From contig NZ_CP011772.1 in the NCBI RefSeq assembly GCF_001028705.1, positions 61,077-125,076 on the forward strand: a stretch of 64,000 nucleotides of DNA, read 5' to 3'. Positions 24,715 to 31,848 of this stretch are shown one piece after another. Below the pieces are notes generated by a model. That model had not been told where the DNA came from. It did not search any database and saw nothing but the letters and a program-made list of their open reading frames with translations. Source of the stretch: Croceicoccus naphthovorans (GTDB taxonomy: Bacteria; Pseudomonadota; Alphaproteobacteria; Sphingomonadales; Sphingomonadaceae). Both the position numbers and the translations under genes were made by a program. How positions within the stretch are numbered: the stretch's first letter is position 1; each line of letters begins with the position of its first letter.

Positions 24715-25050
24715 GTGAATTCGTGCAATCGTCGCTCAATCCGAGTTCGTCGACGTAATGCGACGGATTGGACTCGCAGCACAAGCGCCGATTTCAAACT
24801 GAAGATCCGAAGGGGCTGTAAGCTGCAAAGATTAGAACCGCGGCACTTCTACTTGGCGGAATGTCCGTCAAGATTGATAACAAAGATTATGTTAAATATT
24901 ATCAATGGGTTAGATGCTTTTCTGTGATGTTTCGCTGCGAGCCCGCACACGCTTTCTGAGACCATCCAGTGGTACTCGTCCGGCGGACATATCATTTTGC
25001 GCTTAAGCGCTTATCCTGTTATACGCCTATCCAATCAAAAGGACCAAACC
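24715..25050. promoter_or_regulatory. Divergent control region between the ImmA/DUF4411 and RHH/PIN modules
   Basis: This 336-bp intergenic stretch contains no supported gene. It is distinctly A+T-rich between 24860 and 24930 and has an 8-bp inverted repeat, ATTGATAA (24873-24880) and TTATCAAT (24899-24906), with an 18-bp spacer. It is a likely operator for one of the two divergent modules. Confidence 0.4.
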
Positions 25051-25293
25051 ATGGGTGAAGAAGTCACACGATGGACCGTCAATGTCGATAGCCGCACGGA
25101 TATCGACCTGCGCACATACCTTGCCCAGCGCGGCATGAAGAAGGGCGACTTGTCGAAGTTCATCGAAGATGCCGTGAAATGGCGCCTGTTCGATCTCACG
25201 GTCAACGAGGCCCGATCAGCCTTTGCGGGTACCGACCCCGCAGAACTCGACGCCCTGATCGACGAGGCCGTGGCGGCCGCGCGCTCCAACTGA
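25051..25293 (+). CDS. Ribbon-helix-helix antitoxin of a PIN toxin
   Basis: An 80-residue protein with a ribbon-helix-helix N-terminus (VTRWTVNVDSRTDIDLRTYL, then KKGDLSKFIEDAVKWRLFD). The acidic C-terminus (ELDALIDEAVAAARSN) probably inhibits the toxin. The ATG at 25051 follows AAAGGACC and fits the family better than upstream codons. The PIN toxin starts 33 bp later. Expected to repress its own promoter together with the toxin. Confidence 0.8.
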   Translation: MGEEVTRWTVNVDSRTDIDLRTYLAQRGMKKGDLSKFIEDAVKWRLFDLTVNEARSAFAGTDPAELDALIDEAVAAARSN

Positions 25294-25326
25294 TCCTCAG
25301 CGACCTGATCGCCTGGAACCACCAGA

Positions 25327-25749
25327 TTGCGCATCATCATCGATACCAACGTTCTGGTGAGCGCACTGCTGTCCGAAAGCGCGCCGCCTGGCCAGTTGCT
25401 GGCTCATTGGCGGCAAGCACGCTTCCGGCTGCTCTCCTGCGCCGATCAGCTCGAAGAATTGCGGCGGGTCACTCGATATCCGAAGATTTGCGCACGCCTT
25501 TCCCCTGCCCTGGCCGGGCGGCTCGTCAATGAGCTGAGCGGGCTTGCGGAAATGATCGAAAACCTGCCGAGCGTTGACGTCTCACGCGATCCCTGGGACA
25601 ACTACTTGCTGGCAATGGCGCAAGTCGGTGAAGCAGATTACCTCGTGACGGGCGACAAGGCGGACCTACTGAGTCTGCAACGCCATGGGCGAGCGCACAT
25701 CGTAACAGTGCGAGACCTTCTTGGCCTTTTGGGTCAGGTACTTGGTTGA
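25327..25749 (+). CDS. PIN-domain toxin (COG1569 family)
   Basis: A 140-residue PIN RNase: RIIIDTNVLVSALL provides the first catalytic aspartate, DNYLLAMAQVGEADYLVTGDKADLL the later acidic cluster. The family is annotated as the toxin of a type II pair. The TTG start at 25327 is supported because no ATG lies in frame near the conserved opening. All metal-binding acidic residues are present, so it looks active. It converges on the 190-residue gene. Confidence 0.83.
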   Translation: MRIIIDTNVLVSALLSESAPPGQLLAHWRQARFRLLSCADQLEELRRVTRYPKICARLSPALAGRLVNELSGLAEMIENLPSVDVSRDPWDNYLLAMAQVGEADYLVTGDKADLLSLQRHGRAHIVTVRDLLGLLGQVLG

Positions 25750-25761
25750 ACGGGTCAGGCG

Positions 25762-26334
25762 TTAAGCCGCAAACAGCTCGCCCTGGCGCGGCATTCGCGA
25801 TGCCGAAACCGCCGACACTGCTGCAGGCTTGCGCAACAGCCGTAGCACGGCGGGCTTGACCACATAGACCGCATGGCGCCCGCCGCCGCGGTTCTTGTGG
25901 TTGGTGGCATAGCCCGCGTAGTGGCGCGTGACGAGCCCGGCGCGCACGAGATCAGACGTCGCCCGGCTGACATTGGCACGGCCGACCGAGAGCACCTGTT
26001 CCTCCACGGCGGCCTCGATATGCGGTTCGTCGATCTCGGGCCTGCCGGTGAGCTCGTCCTTGAGACCCGCCTCGACGCGCTCGCGCAGCGCCGCGCGTCG
26101 CGCAGGCTGCTCGCTCATCGGCAGGAGCTGGGTGCAGAGCCAGTCGCGCAGCAGGGCCGGCTCCCCTTCCCCTGCGCCAGGCGAACTGGCCACGAAGGGA
26201 CCGGCCTGCCCTCGCCCGTCGGCGATTTCCGCGATGAGTTGAAGAACCAGGAAGGCATAGCGCGGCCGGTTCGATGCCTCGGCCAGGACCGCGTAGATGC
26301 CTCCGACGCCTGAGATCTGTGCCTGTCGTTCCAT
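25762..26334 (-). CDS. Plasmid protein with predicted winged-helix domain
   Basis: A 190-residue protein. The middle has a winged-helix-like stretch (RANVSRATSDLVRAGLVTRHYAGYATNHKNR), followed by a basic C-terminus. I do not recognise a named family. The upstream region has an unusual pair of 13-bp inverted sequences (26405-26417 and 26557-26569) that could be its operators. Orientation and location agree with the leading-region gene set. Possibly a transcriptional regulator; certainty is low. Confidence 0.6.
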   Translation of the reverse strand: MERQAQISGVGGIYAVLAEASNRPRYAFLVLQLIAEIADGRGQAGPFVASSPGAGEGEPALLRDWLCTQLLPMSEQPARRAALRERVEAGLKDELTGRPEIDEPHIEAAVEEQVLSVGRANVSRATSDLVRAGLVTRHYAGYATNHKNRGGGRHAVYVVKPAVLRLLRKPAAVSAVSASRMPRQGELFAA

Positions 26335-26404
26335 GGATCAGTATTGAGCACAAAACGTGAATCCTGTGAATCCCCTTTGACCCGAAAGATGTCGTTTGTC
26401 GCTT

Positions 26405-26569
26405 GTGACACTTTGCCCGGGGCTTCGCAGGATGCCCGGATTAGCCCTCCCGGTTTCACCCATTCGCATCGCCGATCATAGCCAGAAATGCCTCACAAAG
26501 GGCCTATCGGTCAGAAATGTCACCCAGCCCTCTGCAAGGCTGCCACTCCATCTCCCGGCAAAGTGTCAC
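26405..26569. promoter_or_regulatory. Widely spaced 13-bp inverted repeat (possible operator pair)
   Basis: GTGACACTTTGCC at 26405-26417 and its exact inverse GGCAAAGTGTCAC at 26557-26569 lie 139 bp apart, upstream of the winged-helix gene and downstream of ssb. Perfect 13-bp arms at this distance suggest two binding sites that could loop. The rest of the 26335-26789 gap holds the ssb terminator and nothing else I can support. Confidence 0.5.
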
Positions 26570-26606
26570 GAATGACAGCGCCGGGCTCGCAAGGGCCGCT
26601 GGCCAA

Positions 26607-26636
26607 GAAAAAGGGGGCCAGCTTGCGCCAGCCCCC
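26607..26636 (-). terminator. Terminator downstream of ssb
   Basis: Read on the minus strand, a GGGGGC/GCCCCC stem (26636-26631 with 26618-26613), extended inward, is followed directly by TTTTT (complement of 26608-26612). It lies about 150 bp after the ssb stop and insulates ssb from the winged-helix gene. Confidence 0.7.
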
Positions 26637-26789
26637 GTCAAAAGTTTGGGAGAGGATGCCTGAAAGGCAGCGCCAATATGGGTTGCTCCCTGCAATGCTG
26701 CAAGTGCGAAAACATCGCGCGGCGTTGACTATTGCGCACAGGGGTGAAGCGGCGCTGCCCGATGGACAGCGCCGCCTCCCGGCCTGGCG

Positions 26790-27125
26790 TCAGAGGAACA
26801 GGACCTCCTCGGCGACGATTTCGACCGCGTAGCGCTCGATGCCTTCCTTGTCGGTCCACTTCGAGTAGTGGAGGCGGCCCTGGACTTCGACCAGATCGCC
26901 CTTCTGCTTGTGCCTGGCGACCGAGGCCCCGAGCCCGTTGAAAGCGGTGATGCGGTGGAATTCTGCGAGGGTTTCGGTGTAGCCCGCTTCGTTCTTGACC
27001 GTCTTGCCATCGACCAGCTTCGGGCGATCGGTGACCAGCGTGAAGCCGGTGATTTCGGTCTCGCCGGCACGGCGGGTTTCGGGCTGGCTGGCGATGCGGC
27101 CGATCAGAATGACGAGGTTCTTCAT
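26790..27125 (-). CDS. ssb: Short single-stranded DNA-binding protein lacking the acidic tail
   Basis: A 111-residue OB-fold SSB: MKNLVILIGRIASQPETRRA opens the fold, then TEITGFTLVTDRP, EFHRITAFNGLG and GDLVEVQGRLHYSKWTDKEG. It would coat incoming or replicating single strands. Unlike chromosomal SSBs (about 150-180 residues), it stops right after the OB fold (EIVAEEVLFL) and has no linker and no DDDIPF-type tip. AGGAG lies 8 nt before the ATG at 27125. ssb is a classical leading-region gene in F-like plasmids. Behind it lies hairpin leader copy 3. Confidence 0.9.
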   Translation of the reverse strand: MKNLVILIGRIASQPETRRAGETEITGFTLVTDRPKLVDGKTVKNEAGYTETLAEFHRITAFNGLGASVARHKQKGDLVEVQGRLHYSKWTDKEGIERYAVEIVAEEVLFL

Positions 27126-28141
27126 GGGTTTTCTCCTGCTTGAATTCGGCGGAACCGCCCGCCGATGAACGCGATCGGCGGCGCGCAAAGGCCCGGGCTG
27201 CACCGAGCGCCAAGCTTCGCGCAGGCGTGAGGGAAACCGGCAAAAGCGAGGAGTGGTGCGGCAAGCCCGCAGGGCTTCACGGTCCGCTGCTTTTCCGGTT
27301 GCCGGCCGGGACGGGCGCCGCAGGGTTCATCGGCTGGCAAAGGGCGGTTTGCGCCAGTTCAGGCATGTTGGAGGTCGGACATGGAGCTTCGTTCCGGATC
27401 GGGCACGTTCGTGCCTGCCCTGCCCCCCAAGAGGACAGGATGAATCACTGCTACACGGTCGTGCGGCTCAAACTGGCGAGGCGCGCGGGACAAGAGTTCG
27501 GGGAGGGTCCAACCCTGATCGCGTTCCACCGACCATTCACGGCCAGCCAGGGGATGTCGTTTCCAGGGACCGAAGCGGTCTGGTCAAAGGTCCAGCCTGC
27601 CGACAAATCGACAGCGGAACCGTGCGAAGAATCATGACGCCGTGATGGAAGTCGCAGGAGTCAGCTCCATGATGCCAGTGGCGGCGGCAATGCCTTCGGA
27701 CAGCACCGCTGCTGCAAGCAAGCCCCCTACCCCGCGTTCAACCAACCAGACAGCATTCCACGTCTGCCCCACGCCCCCTGGCCCCGATCGTCACCCGAAG
27801 GGCCGGCATCCATGCCGGCGAGCTTGGGCGGGCGGCGGCGCGCCAGCGTCGACGCGCGCCCTAGCGAGTAGAGCGGGTTGCCCCAAGCCCGCGCGGGGCG
27901 CGGGCGCCGGGGTGCCCCTCCCCCTGCCCTGTCTCGATCCGCATCCACGACATCAGCAGCCTGACCGCATGACCCTCCCCTTCGCATTCCGCCCCAGCGG
28001 AACCGCTGCACCGCAGGACACCAGAGAATCGTCCGGAGCGTCAGGCTCGACGCCCTGGCGGGCACAGGATAGATTGCCGCGGAGCGGAAAGGACCCCTCG
28101 GGGCCGATTCTCGGCACTGAACCCCGACAGGAACGAGACAG
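27126..28141. other. 1-kb region upstream of ssb without a supported gene
   Basis: Open frames here are on poorly conserved, compositionally random translations, so I call no gene. The region holds hairpin leader copy 3 (27225-27312) and C-rich tracts at about 27914-27931 (G-rich on the minus strand). It also has GC-rich inverted repeats around 27800-27905. It may contain the ssb control region and possibly an RNA. Confidence 0.5.
27225..27312 (-). repeat. Hairpin leader element, diverged copy 3 (upstream of ssb)
   Basis: AACCGG (27235-27240) and AAAAGC (27242-27247) pair with GCTTTT and CCGGTT (27289-27300), leaving one bulged base. A nested hairpin AAGCCC/GGGCTT lies inside. The flank GCAGGCGTGAGGG resembles GCGGGCGTGGGGG beside copy 2. 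It lies about 100-190 nt upstream of ssb, the same spacing as copies 1 and 2. Homology to them is plausible but weaker. Confidence 0.4.
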
Positions 28142-28336
28142 ATGGCAAACGATCCTCCCATGCCCAGCGCGCTGCAGGTCGCCGAGGCCGTAGCCAAGGT
28201 GCTCGGCACAAAGCTCGCCGACCTCTCGGCGGAGCGTATCGACCTCGATCGCGAGGAAGCCGCGCTGTGTCTCGGCCTCGCCGAAGGCGTGATCGAAAGC
28301 CTCAAGGCAGAAGGCGACCACGCGGAAAGCGCGTAA
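28142..28336 (+). CDS. Small hypothetical protein
   Basis: A 64-residue soluble protein (MANDPPMPSALQVAEAVAKV at the start), alanine/glutamate-rich and predicted helical. A purine-rich stretch, CAGGAACGAGACAG, precedes the ATG. The family is unknown to me. It precedes the DUF1173 gene by 181 bp on the same strand. Confidence 0.5.
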   Translation: MANDPPMPSALQVAEAVAKVLGTKLADLSAERIDLDREEAALCLGLAEGVIESLKAEGDHAESA

Positions 28337-28517
28337 GCCGGAAATCGTCCAGCCCCTCAATGTCACTGCCGCAGGCAGGGTTCAGCGGGCTTGCCCCCCG
28401 GCAAGGGCAGGCATAGATTGAACCGGCAGGTCCATGCCGGGACTGCACAATCAACAAAGGAGATGCGCGAGAGGTCGAACGGGCAGCGTCGATCGCGAGG
28501 AATTGGAGAACCAACCC

Positions 28518-29756
28518 ATGATCCAGCGATACCGTGTGCTCGGGCAAGTCGTCCCCGAGGGAGAACGCCTGCAGCCCCTTCTGGCCGAAGCCTATGCGCG
28601 CAAGCTGCCGGTCCTTTGCGAATGCCGGCCCGGATGCGAGCTTCCGCTCTATATAGCCCATCGCAATGAGCGCTACGTGCTCGCGCGCTGGCCCGGATCG
28701 GGCGCGCGCCATGCGACCGCCTGCGATCATTACGAGGCCCCCGATCACCTCACCGGCATGGGCCAGGTGCGCGGCAGCGCGGTGATCGACGATGAGGAAT
28801 CCGGCGAGACCAGCCTCAAGCTCGGCTTCCCGCTCTCGCGCGGCGCTGCAAGGCTCGCGCCCGCCGCGCTCACCAACGACAAGCCGACGGTCAAATCGAG
28901 CGGCCAGAAGCTTACCATGCGCGGGCTGCTCCACGTGCTGTGGGACCGGGCCGAACTCACGCATTGGCACCCGAAGATGGCGGGCAAGCGCAGCTGGTTC
29001 GTGGTGCGCCGCGCGCTGATCGAAGCCGCCGCTGCCTGCAAGGCGAAGCAGGAGGCCCTGCCCCATATGCTGTTCGTGCCCGAGACTTTCCGGCTCGAAG
29101 ACAAAGAGGATATCCGTGCCCGCCGCCGCGCGGCGCTCGAACGGGTCTATCGTTCGAAGAGCGACATGATGGTGGTGATCGGAGAGATCAAAGAGATCGT
29201 GCCTGCCCATGGCGCCGAGCGCATCGTCCTGCGCCATGTCGGCGACATGCCCTTCGTCATGGACCCCGACATGGTCCGGCGCTTCCACAAGCGGTTCGCG
29301 GGCGAACTGGCGCTGTGGCAGGCGCAGGACAGCGCGAGGGGCAACGATGGCCACCTCGTCATCGCCGGGTCGTTCGCGCGGCGCCGTCAGGGCACATTCG
29401 ATCTGATCGAGGTCGCGCTGATGCCGGTCACCGGCGAATGGATACCGTACGAGACCAGCGACGAGCGCTACCTCATTGCCCGCGCGGTCGCTGACAAGCG
29501 GCGGTTCGTGAAAGGCCTGCGCGTCAATCTCGATGCCAAAACGCCGATCGCAAGCCTGGTACTCAAGGACACCGGCGAACAGGCGACCGCGATCCATATC
29601 CACGACTGCGACCACGAGGCCGGCGAACCGCTCGAAGCACTGCTCGCGAGCGAGGGCGTGACCCATGTGTTCTGGAAAGAGGGCGAAGCCCTGCCCCCGC
29701 GCGTGGCCAAGCCACACCGGGATCCAGCGCCAAGGCAGGAGCAAGCGCTCACCTGA
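28518..29756 (+). CDS. DUF1173 family protein
   Basis: A 412-residue protein of the DUF1173 family, which is common on alphaproteobacterial plasmids and integrative elements but has no established function. The N-terminal part has a probable metal-binding cluster (VLCECRPGCELPLYIAHRNE and RHATACDHYEAP). The middle contains TMRGLLHVLWDRAELTHWHP, and the end has a DUF1173-typical MPVTGEWIPYETSDERYL followed by KRRFVKGLRVNLD. The cysteine-rich start suggests a zinc-binding nucleic-acid or protein partner. The ATG at 28518 was selected because it directly precedes the conserved region. Confidence 0.82.
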   Translation: MIQRYRVLGQVVPEGERLQPLLAEAYARKLPVLCECRPGCELPLYIAHRNERYVLARWPGSGARHATACDHYEAPDHLTGMGQVRGSAVIDDEESGETSLKLGFPLSRGAARLAPAALTNDKPTVKSSGQKLTMRGLLHVLWDRAELTHWHPKMAGKRSWFVVRRALIEAAAACKAKQEALPHMLFVPETFRLEDKEDIRARRRAALERVYRSKSDMMVVIGEIKEIVPAHGAERIVLRHVGDMPFVMDPDMVRRFHKRFAGELALWQAQDSARGNDGHLVIAGSFARRRQGTFDLIEVALMPVTGEWIPYETSDERYLIARAVADKRRFVKGLRVNLDAKTPIASLVLKDTGEQATAIHIHDCDHEAGEPLEALLASEGVTHVFWKEGEALPPRVAKPHRDPAPRQEQALT

Positions 29757-29763
29757 GGCGCGA

Positions 29764-30279
29764 TCAGTCGGGCTTGTCGCCAGGTCCGCGGCGAGGATGC
29801 AGGTCGAAGCGGCGAGCACCGCGCGGCGCGGCCCGCAGGGCGGCAAGCCGGGCTCTGACCCGGGCGGGATCGACAAGAACCTCAATTCGGTCGAGGCTGA
29901 CGATGGTCCAGACCGCCTCGCCCGGATGTCCGTCCATCTGCATCGACCAGGCCAGCGGCAGCTTGTCGGGATAGAGCCAGAGCAGCAGCAACGGCAGCGC
30001 CGCAAGGTTGGGCGCGCCGTCCTCGTCGGCAATGACAAGCTCGCCCGCGACGTGATCGTAACGGGCATTGAGGCCGAGCGGCATCGGGTGGCCGACGATC
30101 CCGAGGATCGTGTCGCGCGCCTGCGGGCCAAACAGGCCATCGAGCTCGGGGCCCGGCTCAGCGGCGGGATCACTGGCATGATCATGGAGGAAGACAAGCA
30201 CGGCGACGAAGCGCGCAGCTTCCTCGCGCGTGCAGGCAAGCTCGAGCGTGAGCCGGACAGGAGGCATGGCAGATGTCAT
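29764..30279 (-). CDS. Hypothetical plasmid protein
   Basis: A 171-residue soluble protein with a beta/alpha mix (PVRLTLELACTREEAARFVA, later ALPLLLLWLYPDKLPLAWSM). It converges on the DUF1173 gene with a 7-bp gap. An alternative ATG lies four codons later. No motif allows a functional call. It is downstream of the 146-residue gene and may share its leader-controlled transcript. Confidence 0.6.
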   Translation of the reverse strand: MTSAMPPVRLTLELACTREEAARFVAVLVFLHDHASDPAAEPGPELDGLFGPQARDTILGIVGHPMPLGLNARYDHVAGELVIADEDGAPNLAALPLLLLWLYPDKLPLAWSMQMDGHPGEAVWTIVSLDRIEVLVDPARVRARLAALRAAPRGARRFDLHPRRGPGDKPD

Positions 30280-30408
30280 CGGGAATTGGCCGCACGGTCC
30301 CCTGCCCCGCCGCCGGAGGCGCGGGAGCGAACGGACACAGCGAACCGGATGGGAAGGCATGCGGCGGCGCGGTCGCGCCAGCCGCCACGGGTCGGCAGCG
30401 CGTGCCGG

Positions 30409-30849
30409 TCAGGCGATGACCAGCGGCGGGACCGTGATCTCGGCGCGCGCCATCGCGCGCTTCAGCTCGCGCAGCCGCGTGAAGCTGTTGATCCAGGACG
30501 GCGGGAAGAGGAGGTATTCATCCTCGCTCGCCGTGTAATCGCGCATGGGCCCCGATCCGTCGAAGACGACAATCTCGGGCAGGAATGCGCCGAGGCATCC
30601 TCCCGACCAGCGGCGGAACACGAGGCCGTGCCGGACGCAGAAATCGTCGATCTCGGGAAGCTGCCCGCCGTTGAGCTCGGTGCCGTAAAGCTCGAGCGGT
30701 TCGCCCGCGACGATCGCCGCCGGATCGAACGGCTCGCCGTCCCATTCGACGCGCAGGTCATAGCTGTCGGCAATGCCTGCGAATTCGGCAAGGGCATCGC
30801 GCGGCATCGTGCCGCCGATGGTGATGTGAACTGGCGCTCTGTCGCCCAT
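30409..30849 (-). CDS. Hypothetical protein with a G-tract hairpin leader
   Basis: A 146-residue acidic protein (MGDRAPVHITIGGTMPRDAL at the start), which looks like an alternating alpha/beta fold of the kind seen in small plasmid DUFs. AAAGGA lies 9 nt before the ATG. The region directly upstream (30863-30918) has the shared leader: a G-rich tract on the minus strand and then a hairpin. The family is not recognised. Confidence 0.65.
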   Translation of the reverse strand: MGDRAPVHITIGGTMPRDALAEFAGIADSYDLRVEWDGEPFDPAAIVAGEPLELYGTELNGGQLPEIDDFCVRHGLVFRRWSGGCLGAFLPEIVVFDGSGPMRDYTASEDEYLLFPPSWINSFTRLRELKRAMARAEITVPPLVIA

Positions 30850-30862
30850 GACCGGGTCCTTT

Positions 30863-30918
30863 CACGTTCGGTTGATCCGATCGTGAAGACCCCCCTCCCC
30901 CTCCATTGACCGGTTCAG
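30863..30918 (-). promoter_or_regulatory. G-tract/hairpin leader L1
   Basis: On the minus strand a GGAGGGGGAGGGGGG tract (30904-30890) is followed by a stem of CACG/CGTG and TCGG/CCGA arms (30885-30863), then the start at 30849. A GCTGAACC sequence lies on the 5' side. Same order of elements as L2 to L7. Confidence 0.55.
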
Positions 30919-30987
30919 CGCCAGCATGGACGAATGCCCGGCCGCTCCGGCGTGCAGCGCCAGCCGCAGGACACGGCACCCGGATGT

Positions 30988-31713
30988 TCAGTGCTGCGTG
31001 ACGGGGGCCAGATGCATGTCCGTGTCGAGCTTCAAAGCCTGGTGCCAGATCGCGGTCTTGAAGTAGTGCACCTGGCGCTCAAATCCCTCGCCCGTGCGCA
31101 CCTCTTCGAGCAGGCCCATCCAGCATAGCCGGCGCAGCACATGAATGTGCAGGGCCGCCCTGGTGCGAACCGCGTCAAGCAGGCCATCCGACTTCTCGGG
31201 GCCATAAAGCACCTCGCACAAGCGATCCTTGCTCAATCCGTCCTGCGCCTCGACATTGATGACATTGAGGAAGATATCCCAGTTACCAAACGGACGGTCG
31301 CCAAAGCGTGTGTAACCGGTGTGGTCAGTGGCAAACAGGAACTGCCGGGCAAGCAGTGCCCACAATTCGGCAGGGTCGGAGCGCAATTGCCGGGCGAGCC
31401 GGGTCATGTGCAAAGCGCGCTGCCTGTGCCGCGCCAGCCTGGCGCTCAGCAGCAGCTCGTGCATGATGGCCAGCGGCGGGAAATCGTCTTCATTGAGGAC
31501 CTTGTTGACGGCGTAGAGGTCTTCGGCCGTGTACCCCGGCCATGCGATCGCTTCGGCTGCCCATTCGACGAAATAGCGCTTGAGGGCGCGCGATGGCGTG
31601 AGGCCGATAGGGCCGTTGGCATCAATATAGTCGAGGGTCAGGCGCACTGCCTGCAGCATCGGTGACAGGCGCTTCAAGGCCGAAGGATCGGTGGGCTGGT
31701 GGAGTGGAATCAT
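30988..31713 (-). CDS. Hypothetical plasmid protein
   Basis: A 241-residue, mostly helical protein (MIPLHQPTDPSALKRLSPML at the start). The C-terminal half looks like a winged-helix region (TRAALHIHVLRRLCWMGLLEEVRTGEGFERQVHYFKT). The start at 31713 is chosen from where the sequence becomes protein-like; no strong ribosome-binding site is seen. The left end of the insertion sequence lies 136 bp upstream, so its native promoter may have been displaced. A DNA-binding role is possible but unproven. Confidence 0.6.
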   Translation of the reverse strand: MIPLHQPTDPSALKRLSPMLQAVRLTLDYIDANGPIGLTPSRALKRYFVEWAAEAIAWPGYTAEDLYAVNKVLNEDDFPPLAIMHELLLSARLARHRQRALHMTRLARQLRSDPAELWALLARQFLFATDHTGYTRFGDRPFGNWDIFLNVINVEAQDGLSKDRLCEVLYGPEKSDGLLDAVRTRAALHIHVLRRLCWMGLLEEVRTGEGFERQVHYFKTAIWHQALKLDTDMHLAPVTQH

Positions 31714-31848
31714 TCGAGGGGTTATCAGAGAATTTGTGGCGGATGGGAATGCAGGTTCCGCCGACCAAGCTGCCATCCCCAGGCTGGGAGCCGTCCGCCA
31801 GAAATTGCCATACATTCAAACGCTTGCCGGTGACGGCAACGGGCCGTG

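Noticed and set aside
27642..28193. A possible 183-codon gene upstream of the 64-residue gene
   Set aside because: Its translation is Pro/Arg/Ala-rich without secondary-structure pattern or family signature, and GC-rich repeats explain the open frame.
28302..30239. A 645-codon open frame on the minus strand
   Set aside because: Antisense to the DUF1173 gene and running through two other genes; the translation is low-complexity.
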